The notes under the pieces were generated by a model that saw only the letters and a program-made list of their open reading frames with translations, made no database searches and was not told the origin of the DNA. Shown here piece after piece: positions 46,192-56,909 of a stretch of DNA of 64,000 bases. The first letter of the stretch is position 1. Each line of letters opens with the position of its first letter. Source of the stretch: Mycolicibacterium goodii (lineage in GTDB: Bacteria > Actinomycetota > Actinomycetes > Mycobacteriales > Mycobacteriaceae); NCBI RefSeq assembly GCF_022370755.2, contig NZ_CP092364.2:186001-250000 (forward strand). The letters are read 5' to 3'. Both the position numbers and the translations under genes were made by a program.

Positions 46192-47885
46192 CGGGCCTCC
46201 CACGCCATCGTCCCCTCCTGCTCCGCCAGCACGGGGCGGTTGCCGCCGAAGCCGGGGATGAGGGATTCGCCGCGGTAGCTCACGATGGTCTGGGCCAGTC
46301 CGAGTATCAGCACGGCCGTGATCGTAGTGAACCCGACTGAGAGGTCCGTATAGATCAGTACGCCCACGGCGCCGCCGGCCACCCACGCCAGCTGCAGCAC
46401 CGATTCGGAACGTCCGAACGCCGACGCGCGTGACTCCTCGGGGAGATCGTCCTGCAGCGACGCGTCCAGCGAGGCCTTCGCGATCGCGCTGGCCCCCGAC
46501 GTCACCAGCGTCGCGAGCGCGGCCACCAACAGCTTCCCGGTCAGCGCGGTGAGAAGCGCGAACACGGTGACCACGATCGCCAGCCGCACCACCATCTGCG
46601 CCGGGTGACCCAGCTTGAGCCGCGCGGCGGTCATGTTCCCTGCGAAGTTCCCGATGCCTGCGGCCGCGCCGATGATGCCGAGGATCAGCAGTTGCTCCCA
46701 GCCGCTGGCATCGTGCGACTTGGCGACGAACGCGGGGTAGAGGAACAGGAAGCCGACCATCACCTTGATCGTGCAGTTGCCCCACAGCGCGGTGATGGTG
46801 TTGCGGCCCATGGGCTGTCGCACGGCCTGCGCCTTGTCGGGCTTGCCGGTTCTGTCGTGCCGGTCGCCACGGCGCAGTTCCCCGGTGCCGCCGTGGTAGC
46901 TCAGCGTCGTGGGCACCTCACCCTCGGTGACCTCGACCCACTTGGGAATCCGCATGGACAGCACCGCACCGGCGACGCTGACCGCGACGATCACGTACAG
47001 CGCGCCCGGCAGGTTCACGAGGCCGAACAGGTATTCGGCACCGGCCGCGATGCCGCCGCCTGCGACGGTCCCGCCGAGCAGGCCGAACGTGGTGAGCCGG
47101 GAGTTGACGCGCACCAGGTCGATCGACGGGGGCAGCACGCGCGGTGTGACCGCGCTGCGCAGCACCGAGAACGATTTGGACAGCACCATCATGCCGAGCG
47201 CACACGGGTACAGCACCCAGGACGGGAAGTTGCCGGTCGCGCCGTCGTAGTTGGCGATCAACACCACGATCAACACGGTGCGCAGCGCGAACGACGCCGC
47301 CAGCGCGACCCGTCGGCCGTGCTGCAGGCGATCCAGCGCGGGCCCGATGAGCGGCGCGATCACCGCGAACGGTGCGATCGTGATCAGCAGGTACAGCGCG
47401 ACGCGGCTCTTCGACTCTCCGCTTGCGGCCGCGAAGAACAGTGTGTTGGCCAATGCGACGGCCATGGCGGCGTCGACGGCGAAGTTGGCCACCACGGGCC
47501 AGGTGAGCGCGGTCAGACCGGACTTGTCGGCGCCGTCGGCGGTCGCGGCGCGGTGCACCAACCCGTACATCCGGGAGCCCATCTCCCGGCCGCGCGCCGC
47601 GGCCGCGCGGGTGACGGTGACGCGCTCGCCTGCGGCAGACCCGGCCGGCGCCCCCGCCGCCGAACCCGTGGCGCGTCCTGAGCGTTCCGCGTGCTCCGAA
47701 CGGCCGGTGTGCCTCGTGTGATCCGCGCGCGCTGCGGTCTCTTCATCCAGTGGCGGCAGCCAGCGGTTCGAGCTCGGCATCGACGACCTGCGCGGCCTGC
47801 GGTGCGTCTCGTCGCTGGGATAGTTGGCCATGCCGGGATGCTCCGCGCCGCGATCGCCTGGCGGCCGCGGCGGGTAGTAGGTCAC
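46188..47885 (-). CDS. MFS-type transporter, Rv0876c family
   Basis: A 565-residue protein: a charged, disordered N-terminal tail (about 1-110, YPPRPPGDRG...) then about 12 membrane helices (VVANFAVDAAMAVALANTLFF, LIGPALDRLQHGRRVALAASFALRTVLIVVL). The conserved DLVRVNSRLTTFGLLGG lies in the loop region. Similar to mycobacterial Rv0876c (about 548). Substrate unknown. GTG start. It is in an operon with the DUF2771 gene. Divergent from the DUF3027 gene. Confidence 0.83.
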   Translation of the reverse strand: MTYYPPRPPGDRGAEHPGMANYPSDETHRRPRRSSMPSSNRWLPPLDEETAARADHTRHTGRSEHAERSGRATGSAAGAPAGSAAGERVTVTRAAAARGREMGSRMYGLVHRAATADGADKSGLTALTWPVVANFAVDAAMAVALANTLFFAAASGESKSRVALYLLITIAPFAVIAPLIGPALDRLQHGRRVALAASFALRTVLIVVLIANYDGATGNFPSWVLYPCALGMMVLSKSFSVLRSAVTPRVLPPSIDLVRVNSRLTTFGLLGGTVAGGGIAAGAEYLFGLVNLPGALYVIVAVSVAGAVLSMRIPKWVEVTEGEVPTTLSYHGGTGELRRGDRHDRTGKPDKAQAVRQPMGRNTITALWGNCTIKVMVGFLFLYPAFVAKSHDASGWEQLLILGIIGAAAGIGNFAGNMTAARLKLGHPAQMVVRLAIVVTVFALLTALTGKLLVAALATLVTSGASAIAKASLDASLQDDLPEESRASAFGRSESVLQLAWVAGGAVGVLIYTDLSVGFTTITAVLILGLAQTIVSYRGESLIPGFGGNRPVLAEQEGTMAWEAR

Positions 47886-47962
47886 CTCTCGATTCTCTCT
47901 TATCGGACGCTGCACGGCTCACAGGTGACCGGTGTGGCCTTCGGTTGTGCCGGTCAGGCACT

Positions 47963-48766
47963 ATGGACGCGATGGAAAGTGTGACCGAACCCGCCGACCG
48001 GGCCGCCGACAGCGGCCTGGGGTCCGCCGCGGCGACCGACGCGCCGGACCTGGAGTCGGTGCTGCGGGGTGCCGTCGACCTGGCCCGGGCCGCGCTGACC
48101 GAGTTCAGCGGTGCCGACACCGTCGGTGAGTACCTCGGCGCGACGCTGGAGGATCCGAGCTCGGCGACGCACCGCTTCCTGGCCAACATGCCCGGCTACC
48201 GCGGCTGGCAGTGGGCCGTCGTGGTGGCCGCCTACCCTGGCGCCGACCACGCCACGATCAGCGAACTCGTGCTCGTGCCCGGTCCGACCGCACTGCTCGC
48301 GCCCAAGTGGGTGCCGTGGCAGGACCGCATCCGTCCCGGCGATCTGGGCCCGGGAGACCTGCTGGCCCCGCCACCCGACGACCCGCGCCTGGTGCCGGGC
48401 CATTCGGCCACCGGCGATCCGCTGATCGACGAGACCGCGCTCGAGCTCGGGTTCGGCCGTCGTCAGGTGCTCAGCGAGTGGGGACGGGCGGCCGCCGCGC
48501 AACGCTGGCACGACGGCGACTTCGGGCCCAACTCGCCGATGGCCCGCGCGACGCGGCGGGTATGTCGTGACTGTGGTTTCTACCTGCCGCTCGGCGGCGC
48601 GCTGGGCCGCATGTTCGGCGTGTGCGCCAACGAACTCTCGGCTGACGGCCACGTCGTCGACTCCGAGTACGGCTGCGGCGCGCATTCGGACACCCCGCAG
48701 CCGCCCGGCACGGGTTCACCGGTCTACGAACCGTTCGACGACGGGGTTCTCGACCTGGCCGAATGA
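47963..48766 (+). CDS. DUF3027 family protein, Rv0877-like
   Basis: A 267-residue protein in the family DUF3027: FLANMPGYRGWQWAVVVAAYPGADHATISELVLVPGPTALLAPKWVPWQDRI, and four cysteines in RVCRDCGFYLPLGGALGRMFGVCANELSADGHVVDSEYGCGAHSD that look like a zinc site. Function unknown; conserved next to sepH-region genes in actinobacteria. Start MDAMESV; an ATG 9 bases later is the alternative. Confidence 0.83.
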   Translation: MDAMESVTEPADRAADSGLGSAAATDAPDLESVLRGAVDLARAALTEFSGADTVGEYLGATLEDPSSATHRFLANMPGYRGWQWAVVVAAYPGADHATISELVLVPGPTALLAPKWVPWQDRIRPGDLGPGDLLAPPPDDPRLVPGHSATGDPLIDETALELGFGRRQVLSEWGRAAAAQRWHDGDFGPNSPMARATRRVCRDCGFYLPLGGALGRMFGVCANELSADGHVVDSEYGCGAHSDTPQPPGTGSPVYEPFDDGVLDLAE

Positions 48767-48773
48767 CGCCTGG

Positions 48774-49226
48774 CTAGCGCTCGGCTGCGGCCTTGATGCG
48801 CGCCAGCGACTGGTTCATGCCCTCGATGAGTTCGTCCTCGAAGCCGGGCACACCACCGAAGAACGCCGTGATCAGCGCGTTGGACACCGCGGTCGTGCCG
48901 TTCTCGGCGTGACGGCTCTCGGTCACCCGGGTGCCGTTCTCGGTCGGTTCGAGTTCATAGGTCCACACGGTCTTGTTGAGGTCGATGCGGAACGCGAGTT
49001 TCTGCTCGGGGATCACCTCGAGAATGTGAGATGTCGTCGGCCAGAAGATGAACTTGCGGCGGTTGAGGTTGATCGTCAGCGCACCGGGGCGCAGCGGGCC
49101 GAGCGTCTTCATCAGCCTGCACTGCGGGCTCCACTCCGGCATCCGGCGCAGGTCCGAGATCAGCGACCAGACCTTGTCGACGGGCGCGTCGATGTCGATC
49201 TGGGCTTGCAGCAACGGTGCGGCCAT
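48774..49226 (-). CDS. SRPBCC family protein
   Basis: A 150-residue START/Bet v1-like protein: LLQAQIDIDAPVDKVWSLISDLRRMPEWSPQCRLMKTLGPL, then RKFIFWPTTSHILEVIPEQKLAFRIDLNKTVWTYELEPTENGTRVTESR. The long amphipathic C-terminal helix (FEDELIEGMNQSLARIKAAAE) closes the ligand pocket. Ligand unknown. It replaces Rv0878c (PPE13) in the M. tuberculosis order. ATG start; the upstream frame extends but is antisense to the neighbour. Confidence 0.8.
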   Translation of the reverse strand: MAAPLLQAQIDIDAPVDKVWSLISDLRRMPEWSPQCRLMKTLGPLRPGALTINLNRRKFIFWPTTSHILEVIPEQKLAFRIDLNKTVWTYELEPTENGTRVTESRHAENGTTAVSNALITAFFGGVPGFEDELIEGMNQSLARIKAAAER

Positions 49227-49234
49227 GTGTCTCC

Positions 49235-49504
49235 TCAGGTCAATCCGCTTTGCGCACCGCGTGATCCGCGGCGCACCGCCCGACGTTGCCACAGGAAGAT
49301 CGATGTGCCAAGCACTCCGACGCCCAGACCCGCAGCGGTGTAGGGACGCAACTGGTGCAGATCTGGCAACATGAAGGCCGCAATCGTCGCGATGAGCCAC
49401 CCGAAGGCGATCACCGTGATCACCGGCCGCGGATCTAGCAGCGCCCTGGGTAGTTGCGGGGGCGTTGGCGTGTGGTCTGGGTTCGGTTCTGGCGCACCGG
49501 TCAC
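49235..49504 (-). CDS. DUF2530 membrane protein, Rv0879c-like
   Basis: An 89-residue protein with two membrane helices (PVITVIAFGWLIATIAAFML and YTAAGLGVGVLGTSIFLWQRRAVRRG). The GTG start with the Pro-rich cytoplasmic tail TGAPEPNPDHTPTPPQLP matches the Rv0879c class. Positive tail after the second helix. Function unknown. It precedes the SRPBCC gene by 8 bp on the same strand. Divergent from MarR Rv0880-like. Confidence 0.8.
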   Translation of the reverse strand: MTGAPEPNPDHTPTPPQLPRALLDPRPVITVIAFGWLIATIAAFMLPDLHQLRPYTAAGLGVGVLGTSIFLWQRRAVRRGSRGAQSGLT

Positions 49505-49586
49505 CGCTTCAACGTAACCGACTGGCCTGGGCGGCGATGGCCCTGGTTTTGGGCCTCTCGGGCGTCGTCTCAGTAGTATTTGCGAT

Positions 49587-50018
49587 GTGAAGCATCTGGA
49601 CGCTCGGGTGGCAAGCGAGTTGGCACTGGCCGTTGTTCGGTTTGCCCGCCAATTGCGGACGCGGCGTTCGGATTCCCCGGTGACGCTCACTCAGCTTTCG
49701 GCGCTGTCGACGCTGGCCAAGGAAGGAGCCATGACACCGGGCACGCTGGCGGTCCGCGAGCGGGTCCGCCCGCCGTCGATGACGCGCGTGCTGACGTCGC
49801 TGACCGAACAGGGTCTCGTGGTGCGCTCGGCGCATCCCGCCGACGGCAGACAGATCATGGTGTCGGCCTCGCCGGCCGGGATCGAGCTCGTCGAGGCGGA
49901 GCAGCGTGCGAGCCAGGAATGGCTGCTGGAACAATTGGGCAAGCTTGACCCCGATCAGCGCCAGACGCTGATCGCCGCGGCCGATCTGATGTCGGCCATG
50001 GTCGACGAGAAAGTGTGA
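49587..50018 (+). CDS. MarR-family regulator, Rv0880-like
   Basis: A 143-residue MarR protein: [81 protein letters not shown]. The recognition helix [11 protein letters not shown] and the wing DGRQIMV are standard. Counterpart of Rv0880. The start is GTG. Its stop overlaps the methyltransferase start as GTGA. Ligand unknown. Confidence 0.88.
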   Translation: MKHLDARVASELALAVVRFARQLRTRRSDSPVTLTQLSALSTLAKEGAMTPGTLAVRERVRPPSMTRVLTSLTEQGLVVRSAHPADGRQIMVSASPAGIELVEAEQRASQEWLLEQLGKLDPDQRQTLIAAADLMSAMVDEKV

Positions 50019-50848
50019 GCCCGCTGCAAGTAATCGACATCGACGATCCCGGCGATCCCCGAATCGACGACTTCCGTGATCTCAACAGCGTCGACCGACG
50101 GCCGGATCTGCCGACCGGAAAAGCCCTGGTGATCGCCGAAGGCGTGCTGGTGGTCCAGCGGATGCTGGCGTCCCGCTTCGTTCCACGCGCCCTGCTCGGC
50201 ACCGATCGACGGCTCAACGAACTCGCCGCCGACCTCGAACGCCATCCCGAATACGCCGACGTGCCGTTCTACCGGGCGAACGCCGAGGTGATGGCCGACG
50301 CGGTCGGGTTCCACCTCAACCGCGGTGTGCTGGCCTCGGCATCGCGCGCCAAGGAGCGCACGCTCGACGAGGTGATCGCAGGTGCACGCACCATCGCCGT
50401 GCTCGAAGGTGTCAACGACCACGAGAACCTCGGCTCGATCTTCCGCAACGCCGCCGGGCTCGCGGTCGACGCCGTGATCTTCGGGCCCGGGTGTGCCGAC
50501 CCGCTGTACCGGCGGGCCGTGCGCGTGTCGATGGGGCATGCCCTGCTGGTCCCGTTCGCGCGGGCGACATCGTGGCCCGGTGATCTGGAACTCTTGCGGG
50601 ACAGAGGTTTTCGACTTCTCGCGATGACCCCGGACCCGTCCGCGGCCACGCTGTCGGATGCGATGGCGCAACTCGGGGGTGAGCGGGTGGCGATCCTTGT
50701 GGGTGCCGAGGGGCCGGGCCTGACCGAGCGCACCATGCGCGCGAGCGATGTGCGGGTGCGCATCCCGATGTCGCGCGGCACCGATTCGCTCAACGTCGCG
50801 ACCGCGGCCGCGTGCGCGTTCTACGAGCGGGCCAGACTGTCGCACTGA
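50015..50848 (+). CDS. SpoU-family tRNA/rRNA 2'-O-methyltransferase
   Basis: A 277-residue SPOUT enzyme: N-terminal substrate-binding part and the three SpoU motifs: [21 protein letters not shown] (motif 1), [12 protein letters not shown] (motif 2), [21 protein letters not shown] (motif 3). These form the knotted SAM site. Equivalent to Rv0881. The target RNA base cannot be read. Coupled to the MarR gene upstream by GTGA. Confidence 0.9.
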   Translation: MSPLQVIDIDDPGDPRIDDFRDLNSVDRRPDLPTGKALVIAEGVLVVQRMLASRFVPRALLGTDRRLNELAADLERHPEYADVPFYRANAEVMADAVGFHLNRGVLASASRAKERTLDEVIAGARTIAVLEGVNDHENLGSIFRNAAGLAVDAVIFGPGCADPLYRRAVRVSMGHALLVPFARATSWPGDLELLRDRGFRLLAMTPDPSAATLSDAMAQLGGERVAILVGAEGPGLTERTMRASDVRVRIPMSRGTDSLNVATAAACAFYERARLSH

Positions 50849-50868
50849 CGAGGCGCTAAGTTGGCAGC

Positions 50869-51144
50869 GTGACCGACGATTCGACGCCGTGGGGGACCGG
50901 CCTGACGGTGGCCGGGTTCGTGGCGGCCGTGCTCGCCGCGGCCATCGTCGTCCTGGGGGTTGGACTCGTGCGGGTGCATCCCCTGCTGGCGATCGGGCTC
51001 AACATGGTCGCGGTCGGCGGTCTGGCGCCCACGGTGTGGGGCTGGCGGCGGCGCCCGGTGTGGCGCTGGTTCGTCCTCGGAGCCGCCGTCGGCGTCGTCT
51101 TGGGCTGGATCGCGCTCCTCGCGGTCGCGCTGACCCAATTCTGA
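50869..51144 (+). CDS. DUF2537 small membrane protein, Rv0882-like
   Basis: A 91-residue protein with two to three helices (LTVAGFVAAVLAAAIVVLGVGL, LLAIGLNMVAVGGLAPTVW, WFVLGAAVGVVLGWIALLAVAL). Corresponds to Rv0882. GTG start 20 bases after the methyltransferase stop. Convergent with sepH, 7 bp apart. Function unknown. Confidence 0.83.
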   Translation: MTDDSTPWGTGLTVAGFVAAVLAAAIVVLGVGLVRVHPLLAIGLNMVAVGGLAPTVWGWRRRPVWRWFVLGAAVGVVLGWIALLAVALTQF

Positions 51145-51151
51145 ACGGGTT

Positions 51152-51964
51152 TCAGCGCTGGGTGCCCGAGGACCGCACACCCAGCAGCACGTCCTCCCAC
51201 GCGGGCACGGTGGCCCTGGCCTTGCGGCTGCGCTTGGGGGCGGGCGCGGGCTCGGGTTCCGGCTCGGGAGCAGGTGTCGGCGTCACCTGAGCCGACTGGG
51301 CCGGCGGAGCGGACGGCTCGGGCTGGGGTGCCTCGAACTCCAGCTGGGGCACGGCCGCGACCGGCCGTAGCGGGCGAGCGAAGTCCGGGTTGATGAGCTG
51401 GTGTGCGGCGTCGTCGGATGCCGTGACGACCCCGCCGTGGGAACCGGGGGTGAACCGGAAGTGCGCGACGTTGTCGGACCGGCCCGCCTTCCACGCCAGC
51501 TGCACCGTCCAGCGGCTGTCTTCGTTGCGCCAGGCGTCCCACGCGACGGCATCGGGATCCAGGCCACGCGCCACCAGCGCCTTGGTCACCGTTTCCAGCA
51601 GCGTCAGCACCGACGGCCCGTCGGCCAGCACCGGATGCGCCGCGGTGGCCAGCTCGGCGGCGCGTGCGCGTTCCAGCAGCACCGGATGGGCGAACCGCTC
51701 GACCCGCTCGACGGGCACCCCGGCGGCTGCCGCCAGCTGCTCCACCGATGCGCCGGCGCGGATCTTCGCTTGAATTTCCTTGGGACGCAGCACGCTTTGA
51801 ACCTCTAGATCGATCTCAGTCTGGTTCGAGGCGACCTTGTCGCCGCGTAGCGCGGCCCGCAACCGGTCATCCACACGCAGAGTGAACATTTCCGCGGAGT
51901 CGGCGGTCTCGCAGATGATGCGTTTGCCGTCTACGTCCAGTCCGACGACCCTGAGTTCTCGCAT
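51152..51964 (-). CDS. sepH: Septation protein SepH
   Basis: A 270-residue protein with the DUF3071/SepH N-terminal domain: MRELRVVGLDVDGKRIICETADSAEMFTLRVDDRLRAALRG, including the helix-turn-helix-like RPKEIQAKIRAGASVEQLAAAAGVPVERVERFAHPVL. The middle is Trp-rich (DAVAWDAWRNEDSRWTVQLAWKAGRSD). The C-terminal part is Pro/Glu/Ala-rich linker and a conserved basic tip KRSRKARATVPAWEDVLLGVRS. SepH stimulates FtsZ assembly at the division site in actinobacteria. Rv0883c counterpart. ATG start after GGAGGTC. Confidence 0.9.
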   Translation of the reverse strand: MRELRVVGLDVDGKRIICETADSAEMFTLRVDDRLRAALRGDKVASNQTEIDLEVQSVLRPKEIQAKIRAGASVEQLAAAAGVPVERVERFAHPVLLERARAAELATAAHPVLADGPSVLTLLETVTKALVARGLDPDAVAWDAWRNEDSRWTVQLAWKAGRSDNVAHFRFTPGSHGGVVTASDDAAHQLINPDFARPLRPVAAVPQLEFEAPQPEPSAPPAQSAQVTPTPAPEPEPEPAPAPKRSRKARATVPAWEDVLLGVRSSGTQR

Positions 51965-52049
51965 ACCGACCTCCTGGGCGCACCCTACTGCGTTATCGAC
52001 TCGTAACCGCGCTGACACGCGGACGTCCGGTGGACGGTTCCAGAGGATC

Positions 52050-53255
<1,206 letters not shown>

Positions 53256-54011
53256 TCACAGCGTCAGGATGCGGGGGCCATGGGGCGTCACCGCGACGGT
53301 GTGCTCGCTGTGCGCGGCGCGGGCACCGCTCGCGGTGCGCAGTGTCCACCCGTCGGGGTCGTGCATGTAGTCCTCGGTGCCGTCGGCGATCAGCATGGGC
53401 TCGATGGCGATCACCAGCCCGGGCCGCAGTTTCATGCCCTCGCCGCGTCTGCCCACGTTTGGCACGTGCGGTGCCTCGTGCATGGTGTGACCGATGCCGT
53501 GGCCGCCGTGATCGGCCAACAGCGCAAAACCCGCGTCGCGGACCGTCGACGAGATGGCGTGGCCGATGTCGCCGAGGGTGTTGCCGGGGCGGGCGGCGGC
53601 GATGCCCGCGGCCAGGGCGGCGTCGGTGGCTTCGATGAGGGCCAGATCGGCCTGCCGCGGGGTGCCGACGACGAAGCTGCGCGCGGCGTCCCCGCACCAC
53701 TCGTTCAAGATTGCTCCGAAGTCCACTGACACGAGGTCTCCGTCGGCGAGCACCTGCGGCCCGGGGATGCCGTGCACGACGGCGTCGTTGACGCTGACGC
53801 ACAGCACGGCGGGAAAGGGTTTGGGCGCCCAGCGCGGGTGGTAATCGAGGAACGGCGAGGTGGCGCCGTGGTCGGCCAGAACGTCGGCCGCGACGCGGTC
53901 CAGGTCGGCGGTCGTGCGCCCGACGGAGGCGTGCGCGACCACCTCCTGCAATGCTTCGGCGACGACGGAGCCGGCAGCTGCCATGGCCTCTATCTCGGCT
54001 TCTGTCTTCAT
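53256..54011 (-). CDS. map: Type I methionine aminopeptidase
   Basis: About 251 residues with the five metal ligands: Asp in VDFGAIL, Asp in CGDAARSF, His in GHGIGHTMHEAP, Glu in IEPML and Glu in HSEHTVAV; substrate His in VHGIPG. It removes N-terminal methionine. It lacks the N-terminal zinc-finger or linker extension. ATG 54011 (MKTEAEIEAM) is used; GTG 54020 in frame would add three residues. M. tuberculosis has no map at this place, so it is an addition to the local order. It is divergent from the diiron gene. Confidence 0.88.
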   Translation of the reverse strand: MKTEAEIEAMAAAGSVVAEALQEVVAHASVGRTTADLDRVAADVLADHGATSPFLDYHPRWAPKPFPAVLCVSVNDAVVHGIPGPQVLADGDLVSVDFGAILNEWCGDAARSFVVGTPRQADLALIEATDAALAAGIAAARPGNTLGDIGHAISSTVRDAGFALLADHGGHGIGHTMHEAPHVPNVGRRGEGMKLRPGLVIAIEPMLIADGTEDYMHDPDGWTLRTASGARAAHSEHTVAVTPHGPRILTL

Positions 54012-54142
54012 CTCGACCACGACGCCGAACCTCTCCGCGAACTTCTCAAATCGGGCATGGACATTTACTCGATACCTGCGGTACCGTTGTACAACAAGTG
54101 GGTAGATGTAAACCTCAACACGAGAGCGAGAGGTTCTGCAAC

Positions 54143-55159
54143 ATGGCTCGGACCAAGATGGTCAGGCGTTGGCGTCGGAACATGGATGTCAGCGACGACA
54201 CCCAGTACGTTGACATGCTCACCACACTGTCCGAGGGGTCGGTGCGGCGCAACTTCAATCCGTACAAGGACATCGACTGGGATTCCCCGGAGTTTGCCGT
54301 CGTCCCCGACGACCCCCGCTGGATCCTGCCGGCGACCGACCCGATGGGCGGCCACCCGTGGTACCAGGCGCAGCCACAGGACCGGCAGATCGAGATCGGC
54401 ATGTGGCGCCAGGCCAACGTCGCCAAGGTCGGTCTGCACTTCGAGAACATCCTGATCCGCGGCCTGATGGAGTACTCGTTCTGGGTGCCCAACGGCTCAC
54501 CGGAGTACCGGTACTGCCTGCACGAGTCCGTCGAGGAGTGCAACCACACCCTGATGTTCCAGGAGATGGTGAACCGCATCGGCAAGGACGTCCCGGGCAT
54601 GCCGCGGTTGCTCAAGTGGCTGCAGCCGCTGATCCCGCTGGCCGCGGGCCCGCTGCCGATCCCGTTCTTCTTCGGTGTGCTCGCCGGCGAGGAGCCCATC
54701 GACCACACGCAGAAGAACGTGCTGCGCGAGGGCAAGTCCCTGCACCCGATCATGGAGCGGGTCATGGCGATCCACGTGGCCGAGGAGGCGCGCCATATCT
54801 CCTTCGCGCACCAGTACCTGCACAAGCGCGTTCCGCACCTGCGTCGCCGTCAGCGGTGGATGCTGTCGTTGTTCGTGCCGCTGACCATGCGCATCCTGTG
54901 CTCGGCAATCATCGTCCCGCCGCGCGCGTTCTGGAAGGAATTCGACATCCCGCGCTCGGTGCGCAAGGAGCTGTTCTTCGACGCGCCGGAGTCGCGGAAG
55001 ATGTTGCGGGACATGTTCGGTGACGTCCGGATGCTGTGCTACGACACCGGTCTGATGAACCCGATCGCCAAGCTCATGTGGAAGATCTGCAAGATCGACG
55101 GGCCGCCGAGCCGCTATCGCAGCGAGCCGCAGCGCGAGCACCTGGTGTCGGTCGCCTAG
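54143..55159 (+). CDS. AurF-like diiron oxygenase, Rv0885-like
   Basis: A 338-residue protein, size of Rv0885 (about 340). Two iron-binding motifs of helical diiron oxygenases are present: SVEECNHTLMF (E-E-x-x-H) and HVAEEARHISFAHQYL (E-E-x-x-H), with an earlier glutamate in NILIRGLMEYSF. Hydrophobic stretches (LIPLAAGPLPIPFFFGVLA, LFVPLTMRILCSAIIV) surround the site. AurF-type enzymes oxidise amines or C-H bonds using O2. fprB, 9 bp downstream, encodes a ferredoxin/NADP reductase fusion that could supply electrons. Confidence 0.85.
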   Translation: MARTKMVRRWRRNMDVSDDTQYVDMLTTLSEGSVRRNFNPYKDIDWDSPEFAVVPDDPRWILPATDPMGGHPWYQAQPQDRQIEIGMWRQANVAKVGLHFENILIRGLMEYSFWVPNGSPEYRYCLHESVEECNHTLMFQEMVNRIGKDVPGMPRLLKWLQPLIPLAAGPLPIPFFFGVLAGEEPIDHTQKNVLREGKSLHPIMERVMAIHVAEEARHISFAHQYLHKRVPHLRRRQRWMLSLFVPLTMRILCSAIIVPPRAFWKEFDIPRSVRKELFFDAPESRKMLRDMFGDVRMLCYDTGLMNPIAKLMWKICKIDGPPSRYRSEPQREHLVSVA

Positions 55160-55168
55160 AGGCTCCGC

Positions 55169-56842
55169 ATGCCCCATGTGATCACCCAGTCGTGTTGCAG
55201 CGACGGGTCCTGTGTCTACGCGTGCCCGGTGAACTGCATCCATCCGTCACCGGATGAGCCGGGCTTCGCCACGGCGGAGATGCTCTACATCGACCCCGAC
55301 GCGTGTGTCGACTGTGGTGCGTGCGTCAGCGCGTGCCCGGTCGGCGCGATCGCGCCGGATACCAAGCTGGAGCCCAAGCAGCTGCCGTTCATCGAACTGA
55401 ACGCGTCCTTCTATCCGAAGCGCGAGGGCAAGCTGCCGCCGACGTCCAAGCTGGCACCGGTGCTGCCCGCACCGAAGATCACCCGCGGCGGCCCGCTGAC
55501 GGTCGCGGTCGTCGGCTCCGGGCCGGCCGCGATGTACGCGGCCGACGAACTGCTCACGCAGCGCGGTGTGCGCGTCAACGTGTTCGAGAAGCTGCCGACG
55601 CCGTACGGGCTCGTGCGCGCCGGTGTCGCGCCCGATCATCAGAGCACCAAACGCGTCACACGGCTGTTCGACAGGATGGCCCAGCAGCGGGGATTCACGT
55701 TCTACCTCAACGTCGAGGTCGGCAAGCACCTGTCGCATGCCGATCTGCTCGAACATCACCACGCGGTGCTGTACGCCGTCGGTGCGCCCAACGACCGGCG
55801 CCTGGAGATCGACGGCATGGGCCTGCCCGGCACGGGGACCGCCACCGAGATGGTGGCCTGGATCAACGGTCATCCGGAGTTCACCGATCTGCCGGTGCGC
55901 CTGGACCACGAACGCGTCGTGATCGTCGGCAACGGCAACGTCGCATTCGACGTCGCGCGGGTGCTCACGACCGACCCGGATGCGTTGGCACGCACCGACA
56001 TCTCCGACCACGCGCTTGCCGCGCTGCGGTCGTCGGCGGTGCAGGAGGTGGTTGTCGCCGCCCGGCGTGGGCCTGCGTCCTCGGCGTTCACGTTGCCCGA
56101 GCTGATCGGGCTGACGGCAACGTGTGAGGTGGTGCTCGACGCCGCCGACCACGATCTGGTGCAGCGCGATCTGGCCACCGCGTCCGATCCGCTGACCCGC
56201 AACAAGCTCGAGATTCTGTCGAAGCTGGGTGACGCGTCGGCGCCGATCACGCGGCCGCGCATCCGGCTGGCGTACCAGCTCACGCCCCGGCGCGTGCTCG
56301 GCGACGAGCGCGTGACCGGCGTCGAGTTCGGCGTCACCGGCACCGACGACGCGCGCACATTCGACGCCGGTCTGGTGCTGACGTCGATCGGGTACCGCGG
56401 CAGGGCCATCGCCGACCTCCCGTTCGACGAGGACGCCTCGGTGGTGCCCAACGACGGCGGGCGCGTGACCGATCCCGCGACCGGAAGGCCGGTGCCCGGC
56501 GCATACGTGGCGGGCTGGATCAAGCGTGGGCCCACCGGCTTCATCGGCACCAACAAGTCGTGTGCGGCTGAGACGGTGCACCGCCTGGTCGACGACTACA
56601 ACGCGGGCGTTCTCACCGATCCGCAGCACAAACCGTCCGCACTCGACAAGCTGGTGCGCGCCCGGCAGCCCCACTTCGTCGACGCGGCCGGGTGGCAGGC
56701 GATCGACGCCGCCGAGATCGAACGCGGCGGCGAGGATCGTCCACGCGACAAGTTCACGACCGTGGCGGACATGCTCGCCGCGGCCGCGACCGCACCGAAA
56801 CCCTCGATACCTGATCGGCTGTGGGCCGGACTGCGCCGCTAG
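55169..56842 (+). CDS. fprB: Ferredoxin-NADP+ reductase FprB with N-terminal ferredoxin domain
   Basis: A 557-residue fusion. Residues 1 to about 90 are a bacterial ferredoxin: CCSDGSCVYACPVNCIHP and CVDCGACVSACPVGAI supply the Cys for two iron-sulfur clusters. The C-terminal part is an adrenodoxin-reductase-type enzyme: FAD loop VVGSGPAAMYAADEL and NADP loop VIVGNGNVAFDVARVL. It moves electrons from NADPH to its own iron-sulfur clusters. Rv0886 counterpart. It is 9 bp from the diiron oxygenase gene, suggesting it is the electron donor. Confidence 0.93.
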   Translation: MPHVITQSCCSDGSCVYACPVNCIHPSPDEPGFATAEMLYIDPDACVDCGACVSACPVGAIAPDTKLEPKQLPFIELNASFYPKREGKLPPTSKLAPVLPAPKITRGGPLTVAVVGSGPAAMYAADELLTQRGVRVNVFEKLPTPYGLVRAGVAPDHQSTKRVTRLFDRMAQQRGFTFYLNVEVGKHLSHADLLEHHHAVLYAVGAPNDRRLEIDGMGLPGTGTATEMVAWINGHPEFTDLPVRLDHERVVIVGNGNVAFDVARVLTTDPDALARTDISDHALAALRSSAVQEVVVAARRGPASSAFTLPELIGLTATCEVVLDAADHDLVQRDLATASDPLTRNKLEILSKLGDASAPITRPRIRLAYQLTPRRVLGDERVTGVEFGVTGTDDARTFDAGLVLTSIGYRGRAIADLPFDEDASVVPNDGGRVTDPATGRPVPGAYVAGWIKRGPTGFIGTNKSCAAETVHRLVDDYNAGVLTDPQHKPSALDKLVRARQPHFVDAAGWQAIDAAEIERGGEDRPRDKFTTVADMLAAAATAPKPSIPDRLWAGLRR

Positions 56843-56909
56843 CCCGAGCAGGTTTCGATGTGCGGCACATGGTTACTCCCCACCGATAGTCCGAGAAGGG
56901 AGTGTTCCG

